Assembly (NCBI RefSeq): GCF_009649225.1
Contig: NZ_WJPP01000002.1
Span: 62,001 to 126,000 of the forward strand
Origin: Spiribacter salilacus
GTDB taxonomy: Bacteria; Pseudomonadota; Gammaproteobacteria; Nitrococcales; Nitrococcaceae
DNA length: 64,000 nucleotides
Direction of reading: 5' to 3'
The notes below the pieces were generated by a model that had not been told where the DNA came from, did not search any database, and saw only the letters and a list, made by a program, of their open reading frames with translations. The position numbers were made by a program, and so were the translations under genes. This document shows positions 53,008 through 63,333 of the stretch, in pieces; position 1 is the first letter of the stretch, and each line of letters begins with the position of its first letter.

Positions 53008-53551
53008 TCGTCGGCGGCTGTACGGGCTCGGGCAGCTCGGCTAACGCAAGGCTGCTGCCTTCTAACGAGACTTCAGCCACTAGCGTTTCTTGCTGGCCCA
53101 TGCCGCGGAACCCAACGCGCATGAGCGTGCCGGCACGAAACTGGGCCAGATGCTCTGGGGCCAACAAGGCGATAACCTGGCAGCCGGATGGATAGCACGT
53201 GCTAAACGGCAGTGTGATTTCGTCATTCTCATCAAACTGAACGACCACGCCGGCGCGCAAATCCAAACCAAACGGCATATCTAGCACAATCAGCACCCCT
53301 TGCTGATTACGCAGTAAGGTCACCTCAAGCAAGCGCCCGCCGCCCTGATCATTTTGTACATCAAGCCGCTGCACCATACGGCAGGCCCGCGGTGTGGCTT
53401 CTATACAAACTAACGTCCAGTCACCATAAGTTTCGGTGGTGGTTTCAACTTCTGGTGCTTCTTGGGCTTGTTGGGCCTGTTGGGCCTGCGCTGTTCCCAT
53501 CAATAAAAAACCGGCCAGCAAAAAAGCCATGGCTGTTAACACGCGTTTCAT
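52997..53551 (-). CDS. Invasion-associated locus B (IalB) family protein
   Basis: 184 residues. Signal peptide MKRVLTAMAFLLAGFLLMGTAQAQ, a Gln/Ala repeat, then the IalB core: TETYGDWTLVCIEATPRACRMVQRL, LRNQQGVLIVLDMPFGLDLRAGVVVQFDENDEITLPFSTCYPSGCQVIALL. The two cysteine pairs are typical. Periplasmic; role unknown outside the name-giving Bartonella protein. It is the first clearly chromosomal gene to the right of the element debris. Confidence 0.88.
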   Translation of the reverse strand: MKRVLTAMAFLLAGFLLMGTAQAQQAQQAQEAPEVETTTETYGDWTLVCIEATPRACRMVQRLDVQNDQGGGRLLEVTLLRNQQGVLIVLDMPFGLDLRAGVVVQFDENDEITLPFSTCYPSGCQVIALLAPEHLAQFRAGTLMRVGFRGMGQQETLVAEVSLEGSSLALAELPEPVQPPTSGE

Positions 53552-53620
53552 AGGGCATAATTCCTGTTGTAGTGATTATGAGGCAAGGATACGACAAACT
53601 AGCGCAGGAACCATCCCTAA

Positions 53621-54058
53621 ATGTCATCACCGATTCCCGCAAAGAACAGACCCAGCCTGTTACGCCGATTGCTGGCGATTTTGTATGACGGCATGCTGCT
53701 CATCGCCATTTGGATGGCAGCCAGCGCGCTTTGGCTTGCCTTTAGCGGTGGTCAAGCTGCAGCGGCTGGCGATGCGCTCTATCGCCTTTACCTATTAGCA
53801 GTGGCCTATGCTTTTTTTGTGGGCTTCTGGCGCCTTGCGGGGCGAACCCTAGGCATGCAGGCATGGCGGCTGCGGGTGATTGACGCAAATGGAAAGCGCA
53901 TCAGCTTAGTGGCCGCAACCCACCGGTTTGTAACCGCTATTCTTTCTTGGCTGCCACTGGGCGGCGGTTTTTTATGGGCGATGTTCGACAAAGGCGACCT
54001 AACGTGGCACGACCGTCTGTCAAAAACCTACCTCTACCTTGAGGAAAAGCGCCGCTAG
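53621..54058 (+). CDS. RDD family membrane protein
   Basis: 145 residues with the RDD domain: LRRLLAILYDGMLLIAIWM (Arg and Asp), three to four hydrophobic segments, GRTLGMQAWRLRVID and DKGDLTWHDRLSKTYLY. Some RDD proteins exchange Na+ or other cations; function here is unknown. It is convergent with lptG, overlapping by 4 bases. Confidence 0.93.
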   Translation: MSSPIPAKNRPSLLRRLLAILYDGMLLIAIWMAASALWLAFSGGQAAAAGDALYRLYLLAVAYAFFVGFWRLAGRTLGMQAWRLRVIDANGKRISLVAATHRFVTAILSWLPLGGGFLWAMFDKGDLTWHDRLSKTYLYLEEKRR

Positions 54059-55113
54059 CGTACGCGTCGCATCGCAATCAGAGCGATGATAAAGAACAAA
54101 ATAGTTGGCGATAGCGCGCTAACCGGCGCAGGCAGGCCGTAAATAACGCCAGCGTTGTTCAGAAAGCGGTTTAATAAGAAAAAACTAAGCCCAATGATCA
54201 CGCCTAAAAAGATTTTTTGCCCAACGCCAGCGCTGCGCTGAGAGCCAAATACCAACGGCACGGTCAGCAACAACATCACGATGGTTGCCAACGGGGTCGA
54301 TAGCTTGACCCAAAATGCTAAGCGGTATTCCTCGCTGTCTAACTCATTGACTTCTAGGTAACGGATATATCGCAGCAGCTCGGTAACCGCCAGTGTGGCC
54401 GCATCGACCACCACCACTTCAAGCATGTCTGGATTCAGCTCACCACCAATCGCAGCGCTTGCCTGCTCACTGACCATCACTTGATCATCTAAAAAGGCGG
54501 TTATTGTGGCGGGCGATAGCACCCAGCGCCCAGCGGTGTACTCAGCCAGCGGCGCTGCAATTACGCGGGCAAGGCGATTGCCAGCCAACTCATAAGCCAC
54601 AACGCCTTCGATAACATCAGATCTGAGCGCACGCTCACCATGCAAAAAGTAGTCTCCATCTCTCACCCAAAAGCCACCGCCGCCCGCATCAACAGAACGC
54701 CCAAAGGCTTCTGCCTGCACCGCCTGTGCTAAACGAACCGCCGGCGGCGCAAACCACTCACCAATCGCTGCCGCTAACAGCGCGAGTAATAAACCGGCAT
54801 ACACCACAGAGCGTGCAATTTGTGCAACCGACATACCCACTGCGCGCATAACTACCAACTCGCTACGTGCCGCTAGGGCACCTAAGCTAACTAACGCCCC
54901 AATGAGTGTTGCCATCGGAAATGCCTCGTAGGCACGATGCACCATTTGCAAGCTCACATAGAGTAGCGCGGTACCCAAGCCATAATCGGCCTGCCCAATG
55001 TCACCCGCCTCATCAATAAACTCAAAAACAAAATTAAGGCACAACAGGATGAACAGACCCGCAAGCGCGCCGCTCAGCACTGTGGCCATGATGTAGCGAT
55101 CTAATCGAGACAT
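54055..55113 (-). CDS. lptG: LPS export permease LptG
   Basis: 352 residues from the ATG at 55113, which overlaps the lptF stop (TAATG); the frame runs to 55212 inside lptF. Six transmembrane helices: three at the N terminus (YIMATVLSGALAGLFILLCLNFVF; AFPMATLIGALVSLGALAARSELVVMRAVGMS) and three at the C terminus (FFLLNRFLNNAGVIYGLPAPVSALSP). A periplasmic jellyroll lies between. It works with LptF and LptB to drive LPS to the outer membrane. Confidence 0.96.
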   Translation of the reverse strand: MSRLDRYIMATVLSGALAGLFILLCLNFVFEFIDEAGDIGQADYGLGTALLYVSLQMVHRAYEAFPMATLIGALVSLGALAARSELVVMRAVGMSVAQIARSVVYAGLLLALLAAAIGEWFAPPAVRLAQAVQAEAFGRSVDAGGGGFWVRDGDYFLHGERALRSDVIEGVVAYELAGNRLARVIAAPLAEYTAGRWVLSPATITAFLDDQVMVSEQASAAIGGELNPDMLEVVVVDAATLAVTELLRYIRYLEVNELDSEEYRLAFWVKLSTPLATIVMLLLTVPLVFGSQRSAGVGQKIFLGVIIGLSFFLLNRFLNNAGVIYGLPAPVSALSPTILFFIIALIAMRRVR

Positions 55114-56195
55114 TAGCGAGTTGCTCGCTGTCGTATGACTTGAAAACGCCGTTGCAAAAAGAGCAACGCCAAACCAATGGCCACTGCATGTACCCAATAA
55201 AGGCCCAGCCAAGCTGGCGTGGCGCCCGCAATCATCCAGTCTTGCGCGGCGTAGAGCAGATTGAAGTAGATCATAAATAAAATAACAGCCACAACAACGC
55301 GACCGTATCGCCCGCTTCGCGGATCCGTCTTAGCCAGCGGAAGCGCCGTGAGCGCAAGCACGACAATCATGAAGGGCAAAGACAAACGCCATTGAAGTTC
55401 TGCGTTATGCACCAAACTGCGATCGAGCAGCAGTAGCTGAAGCGGTACGGCATCTCGGCCAATACCGGGCTGCACAGGGCTTGGCTCTGAAATCCTAACC
55501 CCATGTTCGGCATAGCGCATAATCTCCCATGCACCCTCACCCGGCACGCCGCGGTAGCGAAAGCCCTCCTTCACCACCAAAAACTCACCACTCCCAAGCC
55601 CGTCGATCACGCGGCGCCCGCCGTTGGCAACCAGAATCTCTCGGCCATCCGGTGTTTTGCGTTCAGCAAAGATGGCATCCATACCACCCCCCTCGTCTAC
55701 CGCTGCCACATACACCGTGGCATCAGAGCCTAGCCGCGTGAACTGGCCCGCCTGAACCCCCAAAAATCGCGCCTCTTGCTGCGCATTCGCTCGCACCACA
55801 TCCGACTGACGCTCCGCGGCAGGACCCACCGATAAAGACAAGGCGCCGACGGCGATGGCAAGCGGTATCGCCAATGCAAAAATGCCCCGGTAAACATGAA
55901 ATGGACTGACCCCGCAGCCAGCCATCGCACTCATCTCTGAGTCGCGATAAAGACGACCGAGCGCTAACACAACGCCCAAAAAGAAACTGCCCGGCAGTAC
56001 CACCGATAGATTAGCGGCAGCTTTAAGCCCTAACATCAGGAAAATGACATCAGGCGGAATATCACCGCGCGCAGCATCTGCCATAAATTGCACTAGCCGA
56101 TTTGTGAGCAACACAACGACAAGCACAATGGTCACAGCAGCCCATGCGAGCATGACCTCACGTAATAAATATCGAGTTAATCGACTCAGCCCCAC
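55113..56195 (-). CDS. lptF: LPS export permease LptF
   Basis: 360 residues: MGLSRLTRYLLREVMLAWAAVTIVLVVVLLTNRLV, SVVLPGSFFLGVVLALGRLYRDSEMSAMAGCGVS, the periplasmic jellyroll and C-terminal LPFMIVVLALTALPLAKTDPRSGRYGRVV. It is the partner of LptG. Unlike in many gammaproteobacteria, no pepA gene lies between lptF and the divergent holC. Confidence 0.96.
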   Translation of the reverse strand: MGLSRLTRYLLREVMLAWAAVTIVLVVVLLTNRLVQFMADAARGDIPPDVIFLMLGLKAAANLSVVLPGSFFLGVVLALGRLYRDSEMSAMAGCGVSPFHVYRGIFALAIPLAIAVGALSLSVGPAAERQSDVVRANAQQEARFLGVQAGQFTRLGSDATVYVAAVDEGGGMDAIFAERKTPDGREILVANGGRRVIDGLGSGEFLVVKEGFRYRGVPGEGAWEIMRYAEHGVRISEPSPVQPGIGRDAVPLQLLLLDRSLVHNAELQWRLSLPFMIVVLALTALPLAKTDPRSGRYGRVVVAVILFMIYFNLLYAAQDWMIAGATPAWLGLYWVHAVAIGLALLFLQRRFQVIRQRATR

Positions 56196-56263
56196 GACAT
56201 CAGCCCTATGCCTGCGGTAATCTTTAACATTAGACCATCACTTTAACAGTTGCGGAGCCGAAA

Positions 56264-56692
56264 GTGCCGCGCATCGATTTTTACATTCTTGCTGCTGATA
56301 CAACTGAGGCGAGAACTCATTTTTGCTGCCGGCTGGCTACCAAAGCCTGGCGCGATGGGCATCGTGTGTTTATCAGAACAGACTCTGAGGCTACGGCTGA
56401 CGCCATCGATGCGCTGTTATGGACCGCCCAACCGAGCAGTTTTATCCCGCATGGGCGACAATCTCACGACGGAGAAACCCCGATCGTGATTGATACAGCG
56501 CCCCAACCCGGTGACTTACTGATTAATTTGGCACAGGATATGCCAGAGGACTGGCAGCAGCGCCAACGTATTGCCGAAATTATTACGGCTAACCCTGAAA
56601 TAAGAGACGCAGGGCGCCAGCGCTACCGTGAATATCACCGTGCTGGTAAAAAACCACACACTCATGACATTGCAGATCAGGAGCACGCATAG
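56264..56692 (+). CDS. holC: DNA polymerase III chi subunit
   Basis: 142 residues: RIDFYILAADTTEARTHFCCRLATKAWRDGHRVFIRTDSEA, DALLWTAQPSSFIPHG and PIVIDTAPQPGDLLINLA are HolC signatures. Chi links the clamp loader to SSB. The start is a GTG at 56264 with GCGGAGCC upstream. It is followed by valS after 3 bases. The psi partner gene is also in the window (63330-63731). Confidence 0.95.
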   Translation: MPRIDFYILAADTTEARTHFCCRLATKAWRDGHRVFIRTDSEATADAIDALLWTAQPSSFIPHGRQSHDGETPIVIDTAPQPGDLLINLAQDMPEDWQQRQRIAEIITANPEIRDAGRQRYREYHRAGKKPHTHDIADQEHA

Positions 56693-56695
56693 ACC

Positions 56696-59491
56696 ATGCA
56701 GAAGACGTATGACCCCAGCCGCATTGAGCCCTATTGGTATGAGCGTTGGGAGCACAATGGCTATTTTGAGCCAAGCGGCCAGGGCACGCCTTACTGCATC
56801 ATGATTCCCCCGCCTAATGTGACCGGCACCTTGCACATGGGCCATGCGTTTCAAGACACCTTAATGGATATCCTGATTCGCTTTCATCGAATGCGCGGTC
56901 ACAACACGTTTTGGCAGCCGGGCACCGATCATGCCGGCATCGCAACCCAACTGGTGGTTGAACGGCAACTCAACGCGGCTGGCAAAGACCGCCTTGAGAT
57001 GGGGCGCGAGGCGTTTGTAGAAAAAATTTGGGAATGGAAAGACAAGTCGGGCGGTACGATTCAAAACCAGATGCGCCGACTCGGGGCATCGGTCGACTGG
57101 TCGCGAGAGCGCTTCACAATGGACGAGGGGCTTTCAACCGCCGTTCGCGAGGTTTTTGTGCGGCTGCATGAAGAGGGGCTTATTTATCGCGGACAGCGTC
57201 TGGTTAACTGGGATCCTGTGCTCGAAACCGCCGTGTCTGACCTAGAAGTGGAGTCAACAGAAGAGCAAGGATCCATTTGGCGTTTGCGCTACCCACTGGC
57301 TGACAGTGATGAGTCGTTGGTTGTTGCCACGACGCGCCCTGAAACAATGCTTGGCGATACGGCCGTTGCCGTTCATCCTAACGACCCTCGCTATGCGCAT
57401 TTAATCGGCAAAAAAGTCAAACTACCGCTCGTTGGCCGGGAAATTCCCATTGTTGCCGATGAGTATGTTGACATGGAATTTGGCACGGGCTGCCTGAAAA
57501 TTACGCCAGCCCACGATTTTAACGACTATGAGGTTGGCCAACGGCATGGCTGTGAGCCAATCAATATTTTCACCGGCCAAGCCACCATTAACGAAAACGC
57601 ACCCGCTGCCTATCAGGGGCTTGATCGATTTGAGGCGCGTGAACGCATTGTTGCTGATTTAAAAGCGGCAGGCCTGCTCGATGGCATCGACCCACATAAG
57701 CTGATGGTGCCGCGCTGTGAGCGAACCGGGGCCATTGTAGAGCCCTACCTAACGCATCAATGGTTTGTTGATCTGACGCGTAAAACCCAGCCCGATGGCC
57801 GCCCGGGTGGATGGACGGAAATTACCGACCCCGCCATACAGGCCGTGCGCCAAGGACAAATCCAATTCACGCCTGAAAATTGGACTAAAACCTACTACAA
57901 CTGGCTTGAGGACATTCAAGACTGGTGCATCAGTCGGCAGCTGTGGTGGGGCCATCGCATTCCCGCTTGGTATGACAATAATGGCCAGGTTTATGTGGGT
58001 CGTAGCGAAGCAGAGGTGCGCAAGAAGCATGGATTACCTGATACCCATTCGCTACAGCAAGACCCTGATGTACTCGATACTTGGTTTTCTTCGGCACTGT
58101 GGCCATTTTCAACACTGGGCTGGCCAGAAAACACCCAAGAGCTAAGCACTTTCTACCCCACTAATGTGCTGGTAACCGGTTTCGATATTATTTTCTTTTG
58201 GGTTGCCCGAATGATCATGATGGGCCTGAAATTTGGCGGCGAGGTGCCGTTTAAAGAGGTCTATATTCATGGCTTAGTGCGCGATTCAGAAGGCGCCAAA
58301 ATGTCTAAATCGAAGGGCAATGTCCTTGATCCAATTGACATTATCGATGGCATTGATCTTGAGTCACTCGTGCAAAAGCGCACCACAGGGCTTATGCAAC
58401 CGCAGCGGGCCCCCGCCATCGAAAAGCAAACACGCAAAGCATTTACTAATGGGATTTCTCCGCATGGCACCGATGCCCTGCGCTTTACCTTTGCCAGCCT
58501 AGCAACCACCGGCAGAGATGTGGTGTTTGATATGGGCCGGGTTGATGGTTATCGCAACTTCTGCAATAAGCTCTGGAATGCGGCCCGCTATGTGCTACTG
58601 AACACTGAAGAGCAAGACTGTGGCGCCAATGACGAAGCGGTCATGCTTGGCAGTGCAGATCGGTGGATTATCTCCCGCCTGCAGACAACAGAAAAAACGG
58701 TCATAGAGGCGCTTGAAACCTATCGTATGGATTTAGCGGCCCAAGCCATTTATGAATTTCTTTGGGATGAATACTGTGACTGGTACCTCGAGCTTTGCAA
58801 GCCGGTACTCCAACAGGATACGGACGCCAAACGGCAGCGCGGCACGCGCCGTACCTTAGTTCGCGTGCTCGAGGCCGTTTTGCGCCTTGCCCATCCGTTC
58901 ATGCCCTTTATTACCGAGGAGATCTGGCAGCGTATTGCACCGCTAGCCGGCATTGATAGCCCTACGATCATGCACCAGCGCTATCCCATTCCAGCAGCTG
59001 AGCTTGAAGACCAAACAGCCGAGGCAGAGATTGAATGGGTGCAGCGTTTTATTCTCGGGTTACGACGGATTCGTGGAGAAATGGACATCCCCCCCGGCCG
59101 CGCACTGCCTGTGCTCTTAAAAAATGCCTCTCCAAAGGATCTTGAGCGGCTTGAGCAGCATCGCGTTGCGCTTGATTTCTTAGGCCGCCTTGAGTCGGTT
59201 GATGTGCTTGATGCCAACGCCGACACCCCAGAATCAGCACTCGCTCTTATTGGCGAGCTTGAGCTGCGCGTACCCATTGCCGGACTAATCGATAAAGCGG
59301 CTGAACTTGAAAGACTGAGCCGTGAGCAAAGCAAGCTCGAATCTGAACTTAAGCGCATTCAGGGTAAGCTGCAAAACGAGGCGTTTGTCAGCAAGGCACC
59401 GGCCGAGGTGGTTACACGAGAGCGCGAAAAATTAGCGGATATTGAAGATGCCCTAACACGGGTGGCAGAGCAGCAGCAAAAGATGGCTTAA
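56696..59491 (+). CDS. valS: Valyl-tRNA synthetase
   Basis: 931 residues (E. coli 951). HIGH motif in [14 protein letters not shown] (about 47), the editing domain [18 protein letters not shown] and [23 protein letters not shown] motif [12 protein letters not shown] (about 535), the anticodon domain, and the C-terminal coiled-coil arm ([19 protein letters not shown]). Charges tRNA-Val. It forms a two-gene operon with holC. Confidence 0.98.
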   Translation: MQKTYDPSRIEPYWYERWEHNGYFEPSGQGTPYCIMIPPPNVTGTLHMGHAFQDTLMDILIRFHRMRGHNTFWQPGTDHAGIATQLVVERQLNAAGKDRLEMGREAFVEKIWEWKDKSGGTIQNQMRRLGASVDWSRERFTMDEGLSTAVREVFVRLHEEGLIYRGQRLVNWDPVLETAVSDLEVESTEEQGSIWRLRYPLADSDESLVVATTRPETMLGDTAVAVHPNDPRYAHLIGKKVKLPLVGREIPIVADEYVDMEFGTGCLKITPAHDFNDYEVGQRHGCEPINIFTGQATINENAPAAYQGLDRFEARERIVADLKAAGLLDGIDPHKLMVPRCERTGAIVEPYLTHQWFVDLTRKTQPDGRPGGWTEITDPAIQAVRQGQIQFTPENWTKTYYNWLEDIQDWCISRQLWWGHRIPAWYDNNGQVYVGRSEAEVRKKHGLPDTHSLQQDPDVLDTWFSSALWPFSTLGWPENTQELSTFYPTNVLVTGFDIIFFWVARMIMMGLKFGGEVPFKEVYIHGLVRDSEGAKMSKSKGNVLDPIDIIDGIDLESLVQKRTTGLMQPQRAPAIEKQTRKAFTNGISPHGTDALRFTFASLATTGRDVVFDMGRVDGYRNFCNKLWNAARYVLLNTEEQDCGANDEAVMLGSADRWIISRLQTTEKTVIEALETYRMDLAAQAIYEFLWDEYCDWYLELCKPVLQQDTDAKRQRGTRRTLVRVLEAVLRLAHPFMPFITEEIWQRIAPLAGIDSPTIMHQRYPIPAAELEDQTAEAEIEWVQRFILGLRRIRGEMDIPPGRALPVLLKNASPKDLERLEQHRVALDFLGRLESVDVLDANADTPESALALIGELELRVPIAGLIDKAAELERLSREQSKLESELKRIQGKLQNEAFVSKAPAEVVTREREKLADIEDALTRVAEQQQKMA

Positions 59492-60147
59492 CGCAGATAC
59501 TCTGCATCGTCAAAAGTACGCACCCAATGCGGCTGCCAAACAGCAAGGGCGGTCATGACCGCCCCGTTGATGAAACCTTCGGGAAATAGCATTAGAGGCA
59601 GTAGCGCTAAATAGTCTTCCCAAATGACCCAGCCGGGATGAACATCAAAGCTCCATAACAGCGCGGCAGACACTAAAATGGGCGCGGCCAGCGCAAGCAT
59701 ACCGCCTAAAAAACCACTCCCTAAGAAGAACACAAACGGGTTCAAAGGTAGCCAGCGGCGTAATTGATGATGTGCCTGATAGGCCACCCACACTGGCAAG
59801 GCAATCAACAACAAACCATGCACACCGGCAAGCGCCAATGCGCTATTGCCCGACACAATATTAATTGCCAATGCACCCGCGAATGCCAAGATAGCCAGCG
59901 CAGGACCAAAGATCAGTACCAATGATGCGGTGCCTAGCAAATGCAAAACCAGACCATCACGAACACCAATCTGCATGCTCCAAAGAAACGCAACTAAGGC
60001 GATGGCAGCAAACCAAACCGGCACTAATCCATTATCTTTAAGCGCACGCCACCCAGCAAACCAACCGGCCCACAAAAGCACCGCCGCAAACCCAAGCAGC
60101 CCGGCCAGCTGCAACCATAACGGCAAACCACTTGCAGGTAAGCTCAC
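59488..60147 (-). CDS. CbiM-like ECF transporter permease
   Basis: 219 residues with about six hydrophobic segments and the CbiM-type [37 protein letters not shown] and [15 protein letters not shown]. The family supplies the substrate-binding part of nickel/cobalt ECF transporters. The usual N-terminal MHIxxG metal-binding start is not present, and no CbiQ/CbiO genes are adjacent, so substrate and partner are uncertain. It converges with valS (4-base overlap). Confidence 0.78.
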   Translation of the reverse strand: MSLPASGLPLWLQLAGLLGFAAVLLWAGWFAGWRALKDNGLVPVWFAAIALVAFLWSMQIGVRDGLVLHLLGTASLVLIFGPALAILAFAGALAINIVSGNSALALAGVHGLLLIALPVWVAYQAHHQLRRWLPLNPFVFFLGSGFLGGMLALAAPILVSAALLWSFDVHPGWVIWEDYLALLPLMLFPEGFINGAVMTALAVWQPHWVRTFDDAEYLR

Positions 60148-60150
60148 GAC

Positions 60151-61422
60151 TTAGCCCCAGGGTTCTCCATGCACCAACACCTCGCCATCTTGCAGACGAA
60201 TGTTAAGTTCAAGCCGGTCATCCTGCGCGCGTAACACGCCAAATGCCCGCATTTGCGCCAACCAAACGCCCAGTTCACGCGGCAGACTATTTGCCAACGC
60301 CTGATCAAGGCCAACGTTCATTTCAAAATCCATGGCCTCAAGCATGGCAAAGCTCATCAAGCCGGCTCTAAGCAGATCCGCCATCTCGGGTTTAATCACT
60401 AACTCGGCATCTGCTGATAACCGCCGTTGCGGGCCGGCCGCCAACTCTCCTTCCGTTAAATAAAGGGTAACTCCCTGAGCAATCGCATCGGCAAGTAAGC
60501 GCTCGTAGGGTGCATCATCACCCAATTGTTCCGCTTGATTAGCCAGCTCTAATAACGGCTCAACCAGTAGCCCTTCAGATCGCAACGTTGCCGAACCGCG
60601 AATGGGATCCATGCCCATGGAAGTTAATGATTCAAAGCTGAGTGTAAATCGACTATCAATGCGATCTTGTTCATTCACATCAGTTCGACCGGCCAAGGCA
60701 ATAGCCTCTATTGCAAAAGACTCAGCTTCATCAACGTTGGCGTTAAGGCGGGCAATGTCTAAACCAAAATCGCCATCCCACACCCCTAAGCTGGTATCAC
60801 CAGCAATCAATTTTGCATTGAGCTGCCCACGTGCTTGCCCCATCTCGATAACATCAGGCGTGCTGAGCGAGCGCATTGCCAGCCCACCCCAATCCATGTC
60901 AACGCGAACGCTCTCACCGGTATGCGTCATCTGCCCATCAATTTGCAGCGGCTGAAGGTTGAGCTGAACATCAGGCTCAACATCTAAAACGCCACTGAGC
61001 GCATCCATCATCACAACAAATTCGACATCCTCTGTGCCGTAGCGCCCATTAAATCGAATGGTGTCGTCGCCACCACCCAGCTGCTCCATCACTTCGCGCG
61101 TACGGCCGCGAGGAATGGCATGCCCCTCAAACCGCGCCCCGGCAAAGCCGTGCTGCATCTCTTGCACCACATCAAAGTCGAGCATGGGGTTTTGCAGCGA
61201 GTAGCGCGTGACCACTGACGAGGAATACAAACCGCGATCATATTGGGTGATCTCAATTTGGCCGCTCAGCTCGGGGTTTGCATCTAAACGCTGATTCATA
61301 TCTTCAATACCGGATCGATAGGCCATTTCAGCCATACTGCCGGTAAAAACAGGAATGCCCGCAACGCCGCCGCCAATAATCAGCACTAAAAGCCCTAAAC
61401 CCCAACGCAATCCCTGTTTCAT
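60151..61422 (-). CDS. DUF945 (YdgA-like) protein
   Basis: 423 residues. N-terminal membrane anchor (GLRWGLGLLVLIIGGGVAGIPVFTG), then the family region AYRSGIEDMNQRLDANPELSGQIEITQYDRGLYSSSVVTRYSL and a long beta-rich periplasmic part. Function is unknown. The start at the ATG 61422 has AAGGAG 6 bases upstream and overlaps the previous stop by one base (TGATG); a GTG at 61425 is too close to that site. Confidence 0.88.
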   Translation of the reverse strand: MKQGLRWGLGLLVLIIGGGVAGIPVFTGSMAEMAYRSGIEDMNQRLDANPELSGQIEITQYDRGLYSSSVVTRYSLQNPMLDFDVVQEMQHGFAGARFEGHAIPRGRTREVMEQLGGGDDTIRFNGRYGTEDVEFVVMMDALSGVLDVEPDVQLNLQPLQIDGQMTHTGESVRVDMDWGGLAMRSLSTPDVIEMGQARGQLNAKLIAGDTSLGVWDGDFGLDIARLNANVDEAESFAIEAIALAGRTDVNEQDRIDSRFTLSFESLTSMGMDPIRGSATLRSEGLLVEPLLELANQAEQLGDDAPYERLLADAIAQGVTLYLTEGELAAGPQRRLSADAELVIKPEMADLLRAGLMSFAMLEAMDFEMNVGLDQALANSLPRELGVWLAQMRAFGVLRAQDDRLELNIRLQDGEVLVHGEPWG

Positions 61423-61622
61423 CACAAACTCCTTAAGACAAGCTGCACAATCACCACCAAAATCAATACAAAAGCGGCGGTAAAAACTAACCCGGCAATA
61501 ATAAAAGTGCCCGCACTGCCTTGAGAGAAATCACGCTGTCGTGCGGCTTCTGTCTGTACGCCAAAGGCGGCGGCCAATGTGCTTTTAATCACCTGCCAGG
61601 TGGTGAGTTTCTTTTCTGTCAT
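61422..61622 (-). CDS. DUF2970 family small membrane protein
   Basis: 66 residues: TTWQVIKSTLAAAFGVQTEAARQRDFSQGSAGTFIIAGLVFTAAFVLILVVIVQLVL. The N-terminal cytoplasmic motif plus one helix define DUF2970. The ATG overlaps the MFS stop (ATGA); the upstream open frame to 61721 is inside the MFS gene. Function unknown. Confidence 0.88.
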   Translation of the reverse strand: MTEKKLTTWQVIKSTLAAAFGVQTEAARQRDFSQGSAGTFIIAGLVFTAAFVLILVVIVQLVLRSL

Positions 61623-62872
61623 GTAGTGGCTCCTTGACTTTCTACGCGCATTAAAACGATTGCACCCGCAACAAACATCAATATCAGCGCGAGCATCGAG
61701 TAACGCACATCGCCAAACCAAACGCCAAAAAGACCGAACAACGGAGGCCCAATTAGCGCGGCGAATTTACCTAATAAATTGTAAAACCCAAAAAACTCAC
61801 CAGCACGATGCGCTGGGATGAGTTTTGCATAATAAGATCGGCTGAGTGACTGAACGCCGCCCTGCACTAAACCCACTAAGGCAGCAATGGCATAAAACTC
61901 CCAGGGCGCCTGAATAAAGGCGCCCCAAATGCAGATGATTAAGTATACTCCGATACCCAGCAGAATTCCGTTCCGTGCGCCAATTCTCGCCCCTAACCAA
62001 CCCATGGCAATGGCCGCCGGAAACCCAACAAACTGCGTAATCAGCAACGCCACAATTAATGATTCCTGCGCAAAGCCTAGCGAGCGACCGTAGGCCACCG
62101 CCATGCGAATGGTCGTTCCCAGCGCGTCGATATAAAGCCAATACGCCAACAAAAACACCCATACCTCACGATACTGGCGAATGTGCTTAAGGGTTTCCCG
62201 TAGCTGCTTTACCCCGCCCGCAAGCGCAGACTCACCAGCGGTTTGGCGAACGGGCTCCGTCACATTAACTGCCAATGGCAGACTGAACACCGCCCACCAA
62301 ACACCCGTTACCACAAAGCTCAGCAAAACGGCATCCGCCGCTGATGCCAAACCGAGCCAAGCCGGATTAAGTACCGCAACAACACAACCTAGGTATAAAA
62401 GTCCGCCGCCCAAATAACCCAAACCAAAGCCTAAACCTGATAAGGCATCCCATTCTGCGCGTGGCGCAACGTGCACTAATAAAGCGTCATAGAAGATGTT
62501 GCCGGCTAAAAACCCGAGGCTCGCCAACACAAACAACACCGCCGCCAGCTGCCAGTTACCCGGGCCCACGGCTGACAAGCTAATCGTTGCTAACACGCCT
62601 AAGGCGGTAAACCCCAACAACAGCCGCTTATGCGCTCCCAACCGATCGGCAATGGAGCCAGCTAATGGCGCGATAAAAATAATTAATAGGCTCGCAGCGG
62701 CATTCGCCCAACCCAAGCGTAAATTAGCAATAGACGCCGAAACACCCTGGCTCCAGAAGTCTTGAAACATCAATGGGAAAAAGCCTGCCAGCACAACGGT
62801 GGCAAAAGCCGAATTAGCCCAGTCATAAAACGCCCAAGACCGGGCACCATGCCGGGTGCCCTGCGCGTTCAT
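61619..62872 (-). CDS. MFS transporter of the UMF1/Atg22 type
   Basis: 417 residues with about 12 transmembrane segments. SWAFYDWANSAFATVVLAGFFPLMFQDFW is the UMF1/Atg22-like N-terminal signature; IAPLAGSIADRLGAHKRLLLGF is the MFS A-motif and QGGVQSLSRSYYAKLIPAHRAGEFFGFYNLLGKFAAL the C-terminal counterpart. The substrate is unknown. The start overlaps rimI by 4 bases. Confidence 0.92.
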   Translation of the reverse strand: MNAQGTRHGARSWAFYDWANSAFATVVLAGFFPLMFQDFWSQGVSASIANLRLGWANAAASLLIIFIAPLAGSIADRLGAHKRLLLGFTALGVLATISLSAVGPGNWQLAAVLFVLASLGFLAGNIFYDALLVHVAPRAEWDALSGLGFGLGYLGGGLLYLGCVVAVLNPAWLGLASAADAVLLSFVVTGVWWAVFSLPLAVNVTEPVRQTAGESALAGGVKQLRETLKHIRQYREVWVFLLAYWLYIDALGTTIRMAVAYGRSLGFAQESLIVALLITQFVGFPAAIAMGWLGARIGARNGILLGIGVYLIICIWGAFIQAPWEFYAIAALVGLVQGGVQSLSRSYYAKLIPAHRAGEFFGFYNLLGKFAALIGPPLFGLFGVWFGDVRYSMLALILMFVAGAIVLMRVESQGATT

Positions 62873-63333
62873 CGCCGCCCCATCGGGGCCGTTTCACGAA
62901 CGTCATAACGCATCAGCAGGGCATCCTCACGACCATCATCGCACGGGTAATAATCAGGCCGGCGCCCTACTTTGCGAAAACCCTCTGTCCGATATAGATG
63001 CACAGCCGGAAAATTGCTGGGTCGGACTTCCAAGTAAACCGACTCCGCCCCTAGCCGATCAGCTCGCTCAACAGCACGACGCAATAAAGATCGCCCTAAC
63101 CCGTTATTTTGCCAATCTGGATGTACGGCGAGATTTAAGACATGCGCTTCACCGGGCCCCATCGAAAGAACAAAATGCCCAACAATCTCGTCTTCGGCCA
63201 ACTCAACCCAACACTCGTAACCCATCCTTAAGCAGTCGTTAAAGATCTTTCGAGTCCATGGAAACAGATACGCACCCGCCTCAACCGCAGCCACCCGGTC
63301 GAGATCAGTCAGTCGCATGGGGCGCAAACTCAT
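62869..63333 (-). CDS. rimI: Ribosomal protein S18 alanine N-acetyltransferase
   Basis: 154 residues from the ATG at 63333, which overlaps the holD-like stop (ATGA). GNAT fold: MRLTDLDRVAAVEAGAYLFPWTRKIFNDCLRMGYECWV, acetyl-CoA loop LAVHPDWQNNGLGRSLLRRAVERAD and YLEVRPSNFPAVHLYRTEGFRKVGRRPDYYP. The last matches the RimI signature. The holD-rimI order is as in E. coli. Confidence 0.94.
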   Translation of the reverse strand: MSLRPMRLTDLDRVAAVEAGAYLFPWTRKIFNDCLRMGYECWVELAEDEIVGHFVLSMGPGEAHVLNLAVHPDWQNNGLGRSLLRRAVERADRLGAESVYLEVRPSNFPAVHLYRTEGFRKVGRRPDYYPCDDGREDALLMRYDVRETAPMGRR

